Below are positions 15,912 through 24,064 of a stretch of 34,992 nucleotides of DNA, piece by piece; the first letter of the stretch is position 1; every line of letters begins with the position of its first letter. The stretch comes from Candidatus Kuenenia stuttgartensis (GTDB lineage: Bacteria > Pseudomonadota > Alphaproteobacteria > SMXS01): the NCBI GenBank assembly GCA_943329845.2, contig CALQFM020000044.1:1-34992 (forward strand), read 5' to 3'. The notes under the pieces were generated by a model. The model saw only the letters and a list, made by a program, of their open reading frames with translations. It made no database searches and was not told the origin of the DNA. The translations under genes were made by a program, and so were the position numbers.

Positions 15912-16697
15912 TCACGGCGCCAGCTGCTCGACGGAAACCGCCACCTTGCGGCACTCGCAATTGCTCGAGGTGGTCATGAACGCGATGTCGGCGGCGTCGC
16001 GGCCGCAGCCGATGCGGACGATGCCTTCGACGGGGGCCAGCCCGGTCGGATCGACCAGCCACCAGTGTCCCTCCAGATAAACCTCGAACACCGCGTGGAA
16101 GTCTGGCGGGTTGAGCTGCCAGGCATAGGCGCTCACCGCCCGGGCCGGAATGTTAAGGGCGCGGCACAGGGTGATGCCCAGATGCATGAAGTCCCGGCAC
16201 ACGCCGGCGTGGTCGACGAAGGTGCGCTCCGCCGTGGTTTCGGCGGTGCTCACGCCCGCGACGTAGTCCACATGCTCGTGGATCCACCCGACCACGGCTC
16301 CGACCTTCGCGGCGCCGTCCGGCAATCCCGAGAATTCGCGCTGCGCGAACCGCATGAACTTGTCCGACGGACAGAACCGGCTGGGCAGCAGGAAGGGCAG
16401 GCAGCCCAGCGGCAGTTCCGACCACACATGCTCCCGGGCTTTCGCCGGCAACAGCGGACGGGTGCCGTTCTCGACGACTCCCTCGTAGAGGATCGTCACG
16501 TCGCCGCTGAGGCACGTCCTGATCTGGCGCTGGCCGGTCGCTTCATCGAAGTCCCTGACGATGGCCACGCCGTCGCCGACCGTGATCGACTCGGACAGCA
16601 CGGTTTGATCGACCGACATGGCGGGCTCGATCGACGCCAGGACCTGCGTCGCCGACTGGAACACGTATACGAGTTCTGCGCGCACCCGGAGCTGCAT
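15912..16697 (-). CDS. Transglutaminase-like cysteine protein
   Basis: A 261-residue member of the bacterial transglutaminase-like superfamily. The papain-like triad is visible: C167 in HAGVCRDF, H201 in DFHAVFEVY and D216 in HWWLVDPTG. The N-terminal ~100 residues (LRVRAELVYVFQSATQVLAS) form the beta domain that usually precedes this core. No signal peptide is visible, so it is probably cytoplasmic. Bacterial members act as proteases or amidases and the substrate is unknown. The ATG at 16697 has GAGGTGGGG just upstream. The gene lies between ftsK and lolA on the same strand, with 93 and 205 bases on either side. Confidence 0.88.
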   Translation of the reverse strand: MQLRVRAELVYVFQSATQVLASIEPAMSVDQTVLSESITVGDGVAIVRDFDEATGQRQIRTCLSGDVTILYEGVVENGTRPLLPAKAREHVWSELPLGCLPFLLPSRFCPSDKFMRFAQREFSGLPDGAAKVGAVVGWIHEHVDYVAGVSTAETTAERTFVDHAGVCRDFMHLGITLCRALNIPARAVSAYAWQLNPPDFHAVFEVYLEGHWWLVDPTGLAPVEGIVRIGCGRDAADIAFMTTSSNCECRKVAVSVEQLAP

Positions 16698-16790
16698 TTC
16701 CCCACCTCGGTGTTGAGAGACAGCGTTAAAGAGTCGGGGCCGGTAAAGTTCCGCGCGAACGTCAGGATTGCATTTCTGGAGGCCGCGGCG

Positions 16791-19187
16791 TCAGCCGCTG
16801 TGGTCGCCGACCAGCACTTCGCGCTTGCCCACGTGGTTGGCGGAGCTGACCACGCCTTCCTTTTCCATGCGCTCGATGATGCGCGCGGCGCGGTTGTAGC
16901 CGATCTGCAAATGACGCTGGACGAAGCTGGTCGATGCCTTGCCCTCGCGCGCCACCAGCGCCACGGCCTGGTCGTAGAGCTGCTCCTCGCTGCCGCCTTC
17001 GCCGTCGCCGCCGGCCATGTCGAGGACGGTGTCGAAGCCGCCTTCCGGCTCCTCGGTGACGCTCGACATGTATTCCGGCGCGGCCTGCGCCTTCAGGAAG
17101 CGCACCACGTCCTCGACCTCGCTGTCGGCGCAGAACGGGCCGTGCACGCGGGTGACCTTGCCGCCGGCCGCCATGTAGAGCATGTCGCCGCGCCCCAGCA
17201 GTTGCTCGGCGCCCTGCTCGCCCAGGATGGTGCGGCTGTCGATCTTCGACGTGACCTGGAAGCTGATGCGGGTCGGGAAGTTGGCCTTGATGGTGCCGGT
17301 GATGACGTCGACCGACGGACGCTGGGTGGCCATGATCAAATGCAGGCCGGCCGCTCGGGCCATCTGCGCCAGGCGCTGGATCGAGCCTTCCACGTCCTTG
17401 CCGGCCACCATCATCAGGTCGGCCATCTCGTCGACGATGATGACGATCAACGGCAGCGGCTTCATCTCCAGCGGCTGCTCCTCGTAGATCGGCCGTCCGC
17501 TGGCCGGGTCGAAGCCGGTCTGGACGGTGCGCTTGAGGGTTTCGCCCTTCTTCTCGGCCTCGGCGATGCGCTCGTTGTAGGCAGCCAGGTTGCGCACGCC
17601 CAGCTTGGACATCAGCTTGTACCGGTCCTCCATCTCGCGCACCGCCCATTTCAGGGCGACCACCGCCTTGCGCGGATCGGTCACCACTGGCGTCAGTAGG
17701 TGCGGGATGTCGTCATAGACCGACAGTTCGAGCATCTTGGGATCGATCATGATGAAGCGGCAGTCCTGCGGCGGCAGCTTGTAGAGCAGCGACAGGATCA
17801 TGGTGTTGATGGCGACCGACTTGCCCGAGCCGGTGGTGCCGGCGATCAGCAGATGCGGCATGGCGGCGAGATCGGCGACGACCGGCGTGCCGCCGATGTC
17901 CTTGCCCAGTGCCAGCGGCAGCCTGGTTTTGGTCTTCTCGTAGGACACGTCGCCCAGCAGTTCGCGCAGCAGCACGGTCTCGCGGCCCACGTTCGGCAGC
18001 TCGATGCCGATGGCATTGCGCCCCGGCACCACGGCGACGCGGGCCGACACCGCGCTCATGGAGCGGGCGATGTCGTCGGCCAGGCCGATCACGCGGGACG
18101 ACTTGGTGCCCGGCGCCGGCTCCAGCTCGTAGAGGGTCACCACCGGGCCGGGACGAACCTGGGTAATACGGCCCTGCACGCCGAAATCGTCGAGCACGGA
18201 TTCGAGCAGCCTGGCGTTCTGCTCAAGCCCTTCCTCGTTTACCCGGCTGGTCTTCTGCGACGGCTCCGGTTCCTCGAGCAGCGACAGGTGCGGCAGGGTG
18301 AAAGACGACGGATCGGCCTCGAATTCCAGCGCCTGCTGCTTTTCCTCGGCGGCGCGTTTGCCCTCCTTGACCTTCTTCGGTTCGCGGGAGATCAGCGACT
18401 TCTTTTCCTTTGGCGGCGACTCCAGCTCGGGATCCGCGGATCGCCCGGTCAGGCCACCCAGCACCGGCGCGATTCGTTCGCGCTTCTCGCGCGGCTCGGC
18501 GGGCTGGCGCACCACGAGAGGCTCCTCGTCGTCCCGCGCGCCGCGCAGGCCCATGAGGGTGCCGATGGGCCAGTACAATACACGGCCGACGGTTCGCCAG
18601 TGGCGGATGCTGAAGCCCATGGCCGGCAGCAGCAGCAGCATCGCCGCGGCGCCCAGCAGCAGGCCGGGAAGCTGCGCCGGCAACACCGGCGACAGATAGG
18701 GATGCAGCGCCGTGTCATAGAGCATCCGGCCCAGCATGCCGCCTGGTCCGGCATTGCTGCCGGAGATCGGCCATTGCAGATCCGGGGCCAAGGCCTTGGC
18801 GGCGAAGGTGGCCAGCGCCACGCACAAGGGCAGCAGGGCCAGGTAGAACCAGATGGAGCGCAGTCCCTGATGGGTCATGATCCGCCAGCCCCAGCCCAGC
18901 AGGGCGAGCGGGAACACGTAACCGGCGATGCCGACCCACTGGAACAGGATGTCGGCGATCCAGGCCCCGGGCGTGCCCAGCCAGTTGGCGGTCATGATCG
19001 CCGGATCGCGAATGCTGGTGTTGGTGCTGGGATCGGCGATGTCATAGCTGAACAGCGCGCCTGCGAAGGCGACGGCCATGGCGATCACCAGCAGGCCGCC
19101 CAACTCGGTCAGCCGTCGCCGCACGAAGGTGACGAAGCCGGCCGGAAGGAAAGATCGTTTGGCCGTCGCGGTGCTGGTCGACGCCAT
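16791..19187 (-). CDS. ftsK: DNA translocase FtsK
   Basis: Septal DNA pump that clears and aligns chromosome termini during division and activates XerCD recombination at dif. The 798-residue length is usual for alphaproteobacteria. Four N-terminal membrane segments occupy about residues 30-200 (for example LGGLLVIAMAVAFAGALF and AAAMLLLLPAMGF). A charged linker follows (about 230-300). The motor domain has Walker A GTTGSGKS (K456) and Walker B IVIIVDEMADL (D586-E587). The C-terminal gamma winged helix has STSFVQRHLQIGYNRAARII and MEKEGVVSSANHVGKREV. Its ATG overlaps the aminotransferase stop by one base (TGATG), implying translational coupling. Confidence 0.98.
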   Translation of the reverse strand: MASTSTATAKRSFLPAGFVTFVRRRLTELGGLLVIAMAVAFAGALFSYDIADPSTNTSIRDPAIMTANWLGTPGAWIADILFQWVGIAGYVFPLALLGWGWRIMTHQGLRSIWFYLALLPLCVALATFAAKALAPDLQWPISGSNAGPGGMLGRMLYDTALHPYLSPVLPAQLPGLLLGAAAMLLLLPAMGFSIRHWRTVGRVLYWPIGTLMGLRGARDDEEPLVVRQPAEPREKRERIAPVLGGLTGRSADPELESPPKEKKSLISREPKKVKEGKRAAEEKQQALEFEADPSSFTLPHLSLLEEPEPSQKTSRVNEEGLEQNARLLESVLDDFGVQGRITQVRPGPVVTLYELEPAPGTKSSRVIGLADDIARSMSAVSARVAVVPGRNAIGIELPNVGRETVLLRELLGDVSYEKTKTRLPLALGKDIGGTPVVADLAAMPHLLIAGTTGSGKSVAINTMILSLLYKLPPQDCRFIMIDPKMLELSVYDDIPHLLTPVVTDPRKAVVALKWAVREMEDRYKLMSKLGVRNLAAYNERIAEAEKKGETLKRTVQTGFDPASGRPIYEEQPLEMKPLPLIVIIVDEMADLMMVAGKDVEGSIQRLAQMARAAGLHLIMATQRPSVDVITGTIKANFPTRISFQVTSKIDSRTILGEQGAEQLLGRGDMLYMAAGGKVTRVHGPFCADSEVEDVVRFLKAQAAPEYMSSVTEEPEGGFDTVLDMAGGDGEGGSEEQLYDQAVALVAREGKASTSFVQRHLQIGYNRAARIIERMEKEGVVSSANHVGKREVLVGDHSG

Positions 19188-20410
19188 CAGCGCGCGTCCA
19201 CCGTCTCGAGTGTATCGCGGATGCTCTGCAGGGCCAGTTCCGTAACCTCCAGCGAGTTCACCAGCGCGACCCGGATATAGGCCGCCCCGGGATTATAGCC
19301 TGAACCGTCGGGCCGCGCCAAATACGCTCCGGGCAACACGCGCACGCCCGCCCTGCTCCACAGGGCCTTCGCCGCCGCCTCGCCGTCGCCCACGTCGAGC
19401 CACAGATAGAAGCCGCCGCCCGGCCGGTAGGCGCCGAAGCGCCCCTGCAGGATGCGCTCGGCGGCGTCGAACTTGGCGCGGTAGAGCACGCGGTTCCCGT
19501 CCACATGGGCCTCGTCGTTCCAGGCGGCGGCCGCTGCTGCATAGACCGGCAGCGGCGACGGCGCGCCACCATAGGAGCGCAGCTCGCGGTAGGCGGCGAT
19601 CAGCCGCGGGTCGCCGGCGACGAAGCCGGACCGCAGGCCCGGCACGTTCGAGCGCTTCGACAGCGACTGGAAGCTGAGCACGTTGGCATAGGGGTCGGCC
19701 GGGTCGCCCAGCCCGCGCCGCGCCATGCTGCGGCACGCCTCCAGCGCGCCGACGGGCGGCGCATCCGTATAGATCTCGCCATAGCACTCGTCGACCACCA
19801 GGGTGATGTCGTGACGCCGGCACAGGCCGATCAGCGTGTCGAAATAGTCCTGGCTCGCCACCGTCCCCTGTGGGTTGGCCGGCGTGCACAGATAGACCAG
19901 CGCGGCGCGGGCGAGCTCGTCCTCGCCCAATGAGGCGAAGTCGGGCAGGAAGCCGGTCTCGGCGGTGGCCGGCAGGTAGACCGGCTCGGCGCCCGCCGAC
20001 AGCGCCGCCGCGGCGTAGCACTGGTAGAACGGGTTGGGCATCAGTACCGTCGGCTGCTGTCCGGCCTTGCGCGGTGGCACCGCGATGAAGGCGATCGAAA
20101 ACAGGCCTTCACGGGTGCCGGCGACGGGCAGCACGTGCCGGTCCGGATCGATGCCGGTCAGGCCGTACCGCCGCTCCAGCCATGCCGCGACCGCCTGCTG
20201 CCACGCCGGCGTGCCCTGGATCGGCGGGTATTTGGCATAATCGGCGCTGTTGGCCTCCAGCACTTCGTTGATGAACGCCGGCATGGGATGGCGCGGCTCG
20301 CCGATGGTCAGGTCGAGCGGGTCGTTGCGCCCCGCGGGCACCCCGTTCAGCAGCGCACGGAGCTGCGTCCAGGTGTGGGCGGGCAGATTGGCGAAGACGG
20401 GGTTGAGCAA
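19187..20410 (-). CDS. Class I/II PLP aminotransferase (DapC-like)
   Basis: PLP-dependent aminotransferase of fold type I, 407 residues from a TTG start. The Schiff-base lysine is K252 in FQSLSKRSNVPGLRSGF. The cofactor contacts include TPANPQGT (Asn179) and VVDECYGEIY (Asp207). The start NPVFANLPAHTW and the pattern DLTIGEPRHPMPAF match succinyldiaminopimelate aminotransferase (DapC)-type enzymes of lysine/peptidoglycan precursor synthesis, but the substrate is not proven. No ATG or GTG lies upstream of the conserved region. TTG at 20410 is chosen because a good promoter ends about 30 bases upstream, and an earlier TTG (20530) would precede that promoter. It is coupled to ftsK by a one-base overlap. 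Confidence 0.88.
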   Translation of the reverse strand: MLNPVFANLPAHTWTQLRALLNGVPAGRNDPLDLTIGEPRHPMPAFINEVLEANSADYAKYPPIQGTPAWQQAVAAWLERRYGLTGIDPDRHVLPVAGTREGLFSIAFIAVPPRKAGQQPTVLMPNPFYQCYAAAALSAGAEPVYLPATAETGFLPDFASLGEDELARAALVYLCTPANPQGTVASQDYFDTLIGLCRRHDITLVVDECYGEIYTDAPPVGALEACRSMARRGLGDPADPYANVLSFQSLSKRSNVPGLRSGFVAGDPRLIAAYRELRSYGGAPSPLPVYAAAAAAWNDEAHVDGNRVLYRAKFDAAERILQGRFGAYRPGGGFYLWLDVGDGEAAAKALWSRAGVRVLPGAYLARPDGSGYNPGAAYIRVALVNSLEVTELALQSIRDTLETVDAR

Positions 20411-20442
20411 CGGCGCACCGGAACAAAAGCAAAACGCGTCGT

Positions 20443-20471
20443 ACTGTACCGGTCGGCGGGAATCCCGACAA
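20443..20471 (-). promoter_or_regulatory. Candidate sigma-70 promoter for aminotransferase-ftsK
   Basis: On the minus strand, TTGTCG (20466-20471), a 17-base spacer and TACAGT (20443-20448) give a good housekeeping promoter. Transcription would start near 20436, leaving a leader of about 26 bases before the TTG start codon at 20410. Confidence 0.6.
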
Positions 20472-20530
20472 GAGTCCCCGAGAAAATTGCGTTCGGCGGA
20501 CGGGAATTGCTCCCGCCCACCGTGGTGCAA

Positions 20531-21760
20531 TTACCGGCCGCTGACGTCCTCTTCCGGTGTCGCGCCGATGCTGTGCAGCGACAGGTCGGCGCCGCGATAT
20601 TCCTGCTCCTGGCTCAGCCTGATGCCCAGCGTCACGCGAAGGACGCCGTAGATCACCAGGCCGCCCACAAGCGCAAATCCCGCGCCGATCAGGCTGCCGA
20701 CCAGCTGGCTCATGAAAGTCACGCCACCCAGGCCGCCCAGCGAGGTCTGGCCGAAGATGCCGCAGGCGATGCCGCCCCACAGGCCGCACATGCCGTGCAG
20801 CGGCCACACGCCCAGTACGTCGTCGATCTTCCATTTGTTCTGGCACCAGGTGAACGCATAGACGAACAGGCCGCCCGCCACCGCGCCCACCGCCAGCGAG
20901 CCGACCGGATGCATTACGTTCGAGCCGGCGCAGACCGCGACCAGACCGGCGAGCGCGCCGTTGTGGGTGAAACCCGGGTCGTTGCGGCCTGCCAGCCACG
21001 CGGCGATGATGCCGCCCGCCATCGCCATCAGCGAATTGATGGCGACGAGTCCGTTGATCGCCGTCAGGCTCTGGGCGCTCATCACGTTGAACCCGAACCA
21101 TCCGATGCACAGCAGCCAGGAGCCCAGCGCCAGGAACGGGATGTTGGACGGCGGAATGCCGACGACCGCGCCGTCCTTGCGATAGCGGTTAAGCCGCGCG
21201 CCCAGCATCAGCACGGCGCCCAGCGCCAGCCAGCCCCCGAAGGCATGCACCACGATCGAGCCCGCGAAGTCGTTGAACTTGGCGCCGAATTGGGCGGCCA
21301 TGAAGTCCTGGAAGCCATAATTGTTGTTCCACGCCAGGCCTTCGAAGAACGGATAGGCCACGCCGACGATGACCGCCGTGGCGATCAACTGGGGCGTGAA
21401 CCGGGCGCGCTCGGCAATGCCGCCCGAGATGATGGCGGGGATCGCCGCGGCGAAGGTCAGCAGGAAAAAGAACTTCACCAGGTCGAAGCCGCTGCCGGCG
21501 AACGAACTGCCCTCGGCCGCGCCGGTGATGATGTCGGCGCCCTGCAGGAAGTGGACGCCGTAGGCGATGCCGTAGCCGACGAAAAAATAGGCAATGGTCG
21601 ATACCGCGAAATCGACCAGGATCTTCATCAGGGCGTTGACCTGATTCTTCTTTCGTACCGTGCCGACTTCGAGGAACGCGAACCCCGCATGCATGGCGAA
21701 CACCAGGATCGCCCCCATGAGCACAAAAAAGACGTCAGCCGCCCGACTGGACGCTTCCAT
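20531..21760 (-). CDS. Ammonium transporter (Amt family), no signal peptide
   Basis: Ammonium channel of 409 residues with about eleven membrane helices. The twin histidines of the pore are H172 (GSIVVHAFGGW) and H322 (GVWPLHGMCG). Other family marks are FLEVGTVRKKNQVNALMK and the C-terminal EQEYRGADLSLH, which binds PII proteins. Unlike the other transporter here it has no cleavable N-terminal signal sequence and begins directly with the first helix. It is alone in its transcription unit, with GGGAGAGA before the ATG and a sigma-54-like element about 70 bases upstream. An intrinsic terminator separates it from the glnK operon. Confidence 0.96.
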   Translation of the reverse strand: MEASSRAADVFFVLMGAILVFAMHAGFAFLEVGTVRKKNQVNALMKILVDFAVSTIAYFFVGYGIAYGVHFLQGADIITGAAEGSSFAGSGFDLVKFFFLLTFAAAIPAIISGGIAERARFTPQLIATAVIVGVAYPFFEGLAWNNNYGFQDFMAAQFGAKFNDFAGSIVVHAFGGWLALGAVLMLGARLNRYRKDGAVVGIPPSNIPFLALGSWLLCIGWFGFNVMSAQSLTAINGLVAINSLMAMAGGIIAAWLAGRNDPGFTHNGALAGLVAVCAGSNVMHPVGSLAVGAVAGGLFVYAFTWCQNKWKIDDVLGVWPLHGMCGLWGGIACGIFGQTSLGGLGGVTFMSQLVGSLIGAGFALVGGLVIYGVLRVTLGIRLSQEQEYRGADLSLHSIGATPEEDVSGR

Positions 21761-21830
21761 TCACTCTCTCCCTTTTCCCTCTCCCGGCGGTCATTCCGTA
21801 GGCACGGCGACCGCATTAACGGCAAATCCG

Positions 21831-21848
21831 AACCAAGAATTATGCCAA
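21831..21848 (-). promoter_or_regulatory. Sigma-54-like promoter upstream of the solo Amt gene
   Basis: On the minus strand TTGGCATAATTCTTGGTT fits the -24/-12 layout (TGGCA-N6-TTG). The consensus C of the -12 TTGC is G here. It shares TTGGCA-N3-TTCTTG with the element upstream of glnK (23853-23870). It lies about 70 bases upstream of the ATG at 21760. Confidence 0.5.
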
Positions 21849-21939
21849 CCGGCGAGAGTTGGGAAAAAGGGCAGGAATTTCAGCAGGATGGGGTTGCAAG
21901 CAGCAACCGCGCCAACACTGTCGTCAGCCCGACCTGCTC

Positions 21940-21958
21940 AAAAAACGGGCCGAGCCCG
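21940..21958 (-). terminator. Intrinsic terminator after the glnK-amt operon
   Basis: On the minus strand CGGGC-TCG-GCCCG is followed directly by TTTTTT (21940-21945). It lies about 110 bases beyond the stop of the second Amt gene and stops read-through into the solo Amt gene. Confidence 0.75.
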
Positions 21959-21987
21959 CCCGGAACGATGAAGTTCTGGGCAGGCCC

Positions 21988-22058
21988 GGGGAGAGACCGG
22001 CCTGGGAGGGGCCGGGGAGAGACGGGTTGGACGGGCCTCGGCGAACCGCGGCCCGTCC
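21988..22058. repeat. Direct repeat and hairpin in the trailer of the glnK-amt operon
   Basis: GGGGAGAGAC occurs at 21988-21997 and again at 22014-22023, 26 bases apart. Next to it GGACGGGCC (22029-22037) pairs with GGCCCGTCC (22050-22058) around a 12-base loop, seven bases after the Amt stop codon. The hairpin probably protects the 3' end of the mRNA or helps the terminator downstream. Confidence 0.5.
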
Positions 22059-22064
22059 GAAGCC

Positions 22065-23402
22065 TTACTGCAGGGACTCGCCGTGCAGGCTGATGTCGAG
22101 GCCTTCCACTTCCTGTTCCTTGGTGACCCGGAGGCCGATGACCATCTTGATCAGGAGCAGGATGACGGCGCTGGCCACCGCGCTCCAGATAAGCGTGGCG
22201 CCGATGCCTTCGATCTGGGTGATGACCTGGCCCCAGTTGCCTTCGTATAGGCCGCCCTTCACGGCGTCGCCCGCGATGGTGCTGGTGGCGAACACGCCGG
22301 TCAGCACCGCGCCGACGATACCGCCGACGCCGTGGACACCCCAGACGTCGAGGGAGTCGTCATAGCCCAGGGCCTTCTTCAGGCTGGTGGCGGCGAAGAA
22401 GCAGATGACGCCAGCGGCAAGGCCGATCCAGAACGAACCGACCGGGGCGACATAGCCCGAAGCCGGGGTGATCGCGACGAGGCCGGCCACCGCGCCCGAC
22501 AGGGCACCGAGGACGGAAGGCTTCTTGTGCACGACCCACTCGACGAACATCCAGGCGAGTGCCGCAGTGGCGGTGGCGATCTGGGTGACGACCATGGCCA
22601 TGGCGGCGCGGCCGTCGGCGGCCAGTTCCGAACCGGCGTTGAAGCCGAACCAGCCGACCCACAGCATGGAGGCGCCGATCAGGGTAAGGGTCAGGTTGTG
22701 CGGCGCCATGTTCTCCTGGCGGTAGCCGGTGCGCTTGCCGAGGATGATACAGGCCACGAGACCCGCGACACCCGCATTGATGTGCACCACGGTGCCACCC
22801 GCGAAGTCGAGAACGCCTTCACCGGCCAGGAAGCCGCCGCCCCATACCCAGTGAGCCACCGGGGAGTAGACCAGGATGCTCCACAGACCCATGAACCACA
22901 GCAGTGCCGAGAACTTCATGCGGTCGGCGAAGGCGCCGGTGATCAGCGCCGGGGTGATGATGGCGAACGTCATCTGGAAGATCATGAACAGGCTCTCGGG
23001 GATGTTACCCACGGGCCACAGCGTGTCGACGCCGATGCCGTTGAGGAACATCTTGTCGAAGCCGCCGATGAACTTGTTCATGCCTTCGCTGGGATTGGTG
23101 CCGAAGGCGAGGGTGTAGCCGACCACGAACCAGATCACGGTGATCAGGGCGGTGATGGCGAAGGACTGCATGGCGGTCGCCAGGATGTTCTTCTTGCGAA
23201 CCATGCCGGCATAGAACAGGGCCAGGCCAGGAATGGTCATGAACAGGACCAGGGCGGTCGACGTCAGCATCCACGCGGTGTTGCCGGTGTCGAGCACGGG
23301 CGCCGGAGCGGCGGCGGCATCCTGCGCGAAGGCGGGAACGGCCGCCATGCCCAGGGCGGCGATCGCCGAGCCCGCGGCCAGAAGGGTTTGTTTCATCTTC
23401 AT
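22065..23402 (-). CDS. amtB: Ammonium transporter (AmtB) in operon with glnK
   Basis: Ammonium channel of 445 residues. It has a cleavable signal peptide (MKMKQTLLAAGSAIAALGMA with cleavage after AVPAFA, about residue 26), as in E. coli AmtB, then about eleven membrane helices. Twin pore histidines are H207 (GGTVVHINAGVAG) and H357 (VWGVHGVGG). The C-terminal tail EQEVEGLDISLHGESLQ is the docking site for GlnK. It starts 23 bases after glnK, the classic glnK-amtB operon, which lets the PII protein block the channel when nitrogen is plentiful. Confidence 0.97.
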   Translation of the reverse strand: MKMKQTLLAAGSAIAALGMAAVPAFAQDAAAAPAPVLDTGNTAWMLTSTALVLFMTIPGLALFYAGMVRKKNILATAMQSFAITALITVIWFVVGYTLAFGTNPSEGMNKFIGGFDKMFLNGIGVDTLWPVGNIPESLFMIFQMTFAIITPALITGAFADRMKFSALLWFMGLWSILVYSPVAHWVWGGGFLAGEGVLDFAGGTVVHINAGVAGLVACIILGKRTGYRQENMAPHNLTLTLIGASMLWVGWFGFNAGSELAADGRAAMAMVVTQIATATAALAWMFVEWVVHKKPSVLGALSGAVAGLVAITPASGYVAPVGSFWIGLAAGVICFFAATSLKKALGYDDSLDVWGVHGVGGIVGAVLTGVFATSTIAGDAVKGGLYEGNWGQVITQIEGIGATLIWSAVASAVILLLIKMVIGLRVTKEQEVEGLDISLHGESLQ

Positions 23403-23425
23403 AGGATTAGTTCTCCCTAATCTTG

Positions 23426-23848
<423 letters not shown>

Positions 23849-23852
23849 CTAG

Positions 23853-23870
23853 AGTCAAGAACCGTGCCAA
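23853..23870 (-). promoter_or_regulatory. Sigma-54-like promoter of glnK-amtB
   Basis: On the minus strand TTGGCACGGTTCTTGACT matches the -24 element TGGCACG exactly. The -12 element reads TTGA instead of TTGC, with correct spacing. Transcription would start near 23843, about 80 bases before the ATG. glnK-amtB is a classic NtrC/RpoN target, so the context supports the call. Confidence 0.65.
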
Positions 23871-23898
23871 ACTTGAAATTTATCTCTAAGGCATTGTC

Positions 23899-23936
23899 GC
23901 CGCATGGGTTTGTAACCTATTGCCGCATCATGCGGC
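23899..23936. promoter_or_regulatory. GCCGCAT repeat cluster upstream of glnK
   Basis: GCCGCAT occurs at 23899-23905 and 23922-23928, 23 bases apart (about two helical turns). The second copy pairs with ATGCGGC at 23930-23936 to make a near-perfect palindrome. The cluster is 30 to 80 bases upstream of the sigma-54-like element, where an enhancer-binding activator would sit. It does not match the enteric NtrC consensus, so the binding protein is unknown. The rest of the 300-base glnK-ubiH gap shows only an AT-rich segment near 23950-24000. Confidence 0.35.
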
Positions 23937-24064
23937 GCAGCATGCCGAACATTTGCAATGATCACAAAGTATGCAATTTGGCCGGCTTGGCTAAAATTTG
24001 ATCAAACTTCGGGACGGTCATATGGGGTGGACAACGTATTGCCTCGCCGTCCATGGTTTGACCC

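Noticed and set aside
15858-17699. 613-codon plus-strand open frame, continued by another at 17700-19280
   Set aside because: Antisense to the transglutaminase and ftsK; low-complexity His/Arg/Gln composition typical of shadow frames in high-GC DNA.
20135-22093. 652-codon plus-strand open frame
   Set aside because: Antisense to the aminotransferase and the solo Amt gene, both clearly real; no domain recognised.
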